NCBI GenBank assembly: GCA_030694835.1
Contig: JAUYUF010000038.1
Location: forward strand, 1 to 6,871
DNA length: 6,871 bases
Direction of reading: 5' to 3'
Source of the DNA: Flavobacteriaceae bacterium
GTDB lineage: Bacteria; Bacteroidota; Bacteroidia; Flavobacteriales; Flavobacteriaceae
Shown: one piece after another, positions 5,667 to 6,871 of the stretch
How the letters are laid out: the number at the start of each line of letters is the position of its first letter
How positions within the stretch are numbered: position 1 is the first letter of the stretch
Position numbers and translations under genes: made by a program
The notes under the pieces: model-generated
What the model was told of the DNA's origin: nothing
The model's input: the letters and a program-made list of their open reading frames with translations, nothing else
Databases searched by the model: none

Positions 5667-6871
5667 TTGATAAATAAAATTATAATACATAAAGAAAAAG
5701 GTTTTTTCTTAATATCACAGGTCTTTATTGCTATTATTGGTTTAGTAGTGGGTAAAATTATTGCGATTTATTTTCCACCTGAAGAATTCGGATTATTTAA
5801 TTTGCAATTTGCTACGTATTTATTTTTCTTTTCACTTTTAGTTTCACCTTTTATACAATACGTAAAAGTAACTACTAAAACTCTTATGCCCAAAATAGGA
5901 TATCAGAATTTTTTATACTTACTGGTTATTCTGATAATTGTTTTCTATTTTTTCTTGATTATCGCATTCAATTTTTATTTTGAAATGCACTTTTACTTGT
6001 ATATTATATTAGCCTTGATGATTATTTCAAATGTGTTTTATAATATTCTATCTGATTATTTCAACTTACAAAACCTTTTGGTATATTTTTCATTTATCAA
6101 TATAATAAAGAGTTTAAGTGGTTTAATTTTTATAGGGGCATTATTTTATTTAAGTTATCAGTATTCTGAAGGTGTATTAGTTTTGTGGATTATTCAAATT
6201 GTCGGATTTATTTTTGGATCTATTTTTTTTTACCATTTGTATCGAATCAAATTCTCTAATGTTTTTAGCATTTCATTTAATAAATTAATAAAAAATTATG
6301 CAAAATATGCTTGGCCTTTAATGATGCTTTCATTTTGGTCTTGGATTATTAGTTTTTTTGATCGTTATGTAATTGAATATTTTATAAATATTAAGGAAGT
6401 TGGAATTTACAATGCCAATTATGCAGTAGGATCAAAATTTTTTTTATTATTAAATCCGATTTTTTTAACCTTGTTAACCCCTAAGATTTATACAGTTTGT
6501 AAAATAATTGAGAAAAAGCAAGTTATCAATAAGTACGTAAAACTTTATATAGTTTTTTCAATTCCAATATTAATAACTGTATATTTTTTTAGTGATTTAA
6601 TCGGCAGATTACTCCTTTCAAAACAGTATGAATCAGGATTTTATATAATCTTTTGGATTGCTTTTGCTTATTTTTTTATGACTTTAGTTTATTTATACGA
6701 AACTATATTTTATGCAGAGGGTAAAACTAAAATAATTTTATTAAGTAACATTTATGCGGCGGTTATTAATATATTGTTAAATGTTTTATTAATTCCAATT
6801 TATGGTTTGAATGGGGCAATTATTGCCAATATCACTTCATTTATTATTAGATTTATAGTTATTAAAGTTTA
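5667..6871 (+). CDS. Wzx-type polysaccharide flippase, 3'-truncated by the window edge
   Basis: This predicted inner-membrane translocase would move undecaprenyl-pyrophosphate-linked repeat units from the cytoplasmic to the periplasmic face. 401 residues are visible with no stop. About 12 hydrophobic segments are seen, near residues 13-34, 46-64, 82-104, 108-127, 138-161, 170-190, 215-240, 253-271, 292-309, 322-345, 356-376 and 381-398. Family marks are PPEEFGLFN in the first loop (37-45), Pro217 then FDRYVIEYF (231-239) with IKEVGIYNANYAVGSKF after it, AEGKTKIILLSN (350-361), and NVLLIPIYGLNGAIIAN (372-388). The start is TTG 5667: there is no in-frame ATG before about codon 74, while the frame is closed by TAA at 5637, and TTG gives MINKIIIHKEKGFFL, a normal Wzx N-terminus. 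Related proteins have about 420-500 residues, so some 20-100 are missing. Runs of eight and nine T occur inside. Confidence 0.92.
   Translation, partial: MINKIIIHKEKGFFLISQVFIAIIGLVVGKIIAIYFPPEEFGLFNLQFATYLFFFSLLVSPFIQYVKVTTKTLMPKIGYQNFLYLLVILIIVFYFFLIIAFNFYFEMHFYLYIILALMIISNVFYNILSDYFNLQNLLVYFSFINIIKSLSGLIFIGALFYLSYQYSEGVLVLWIIQIVGFIFGSIFFYHLYRIKFSNVFSISFNKLIKNYAKYAWPLMMLSFWSWIISFFDRYVIEYFINIKEVGIYNANYAVGSKFFLLLNPIFLTLLTPKIYTVCKIIEKKQVINKYVKLYIVFSIPILITVYFFSDLIGRLLLSKQYESGFYIIFWIAFAYFFMTLVYLYETIFYAEGKTKIILLSNIYAAVINILLNVLLIPIYGLNGAIIANITSFIIRFIVIKV

Noticed and set aside
1..6871. CRISPR array, tRNA, rRNA, riboswitch or defence system
   Set aside because: No regularly spaced repeats, cloverleaf-like segments, rRNA-like stretches or defence-type motifs were found; nearly all of the sequence is explained by polysaccharide genes.

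Overview
The window is a forward-strand stretch of a cell-surface polysaccharide (capsule, O-antigen or exopolysaccharide) locus from a very AT-rich bacterium, about 30% GC by eye. It most likely comes from the Bacteroidota, probably a Flavobacteriaceae member such as Flavobacterium. Three observations support this: the export protein has the long multi-SLBB form usual in that phylum, the chain-length protein carries the glycine-rich LAAMAGIN-type segment I associate with Bacteroidota Wzz proteins, and none of the genes has a convincing Shine-Dalgarno sequence. The genus is inference; the polysaccharide locus is firm.

Layout: the 3' two-thirds of rmlA (2-604, its start lies upstream of the window); a 69-bp AT-rich spacer with a short palindrome; an 830-residue Wza-like SLBB export protein (674-3166); 12 bp later a Wzz-type chain-length/co-polymerase protein (3179-4303); a 110-bp spacer with overlapping short inverted repeats; a complete rmlD (4414-5283); a 383-bp stretch without an intact gene of normal size, which looks like the remains of a short gene plus small repeats (5284-5666); and a Wzx-like flippase that apparently starts at TTG 5667 and runs off the right edge without a stop.

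The genes make sense together. RmlA makes dTDP-glucose and RmlD performs the last step to dTDP-L-rhamnose; rmlB and rmlC are not in the window and presumably lie nearby. Wzx would flip the undecaprenyl-linked repeat unit across the inner membrane. The Wzz-type protein would govern polymer length, or couple polymerisation to export, and the SLBB protein would conduct the polymer through the periplasm and outer membrane. This is a Wzx/Wzy-type pathway; no polymerase, glycosyltransferase or tyrosine kinase is visible here.

I see no clearly new biological system. The points most worth a second look are the decayed region before wzx, the non-ATG start of wzx, a ten-T tract inside rmlD that could slip, and the separation of rmlA from rmlD by the export genes.
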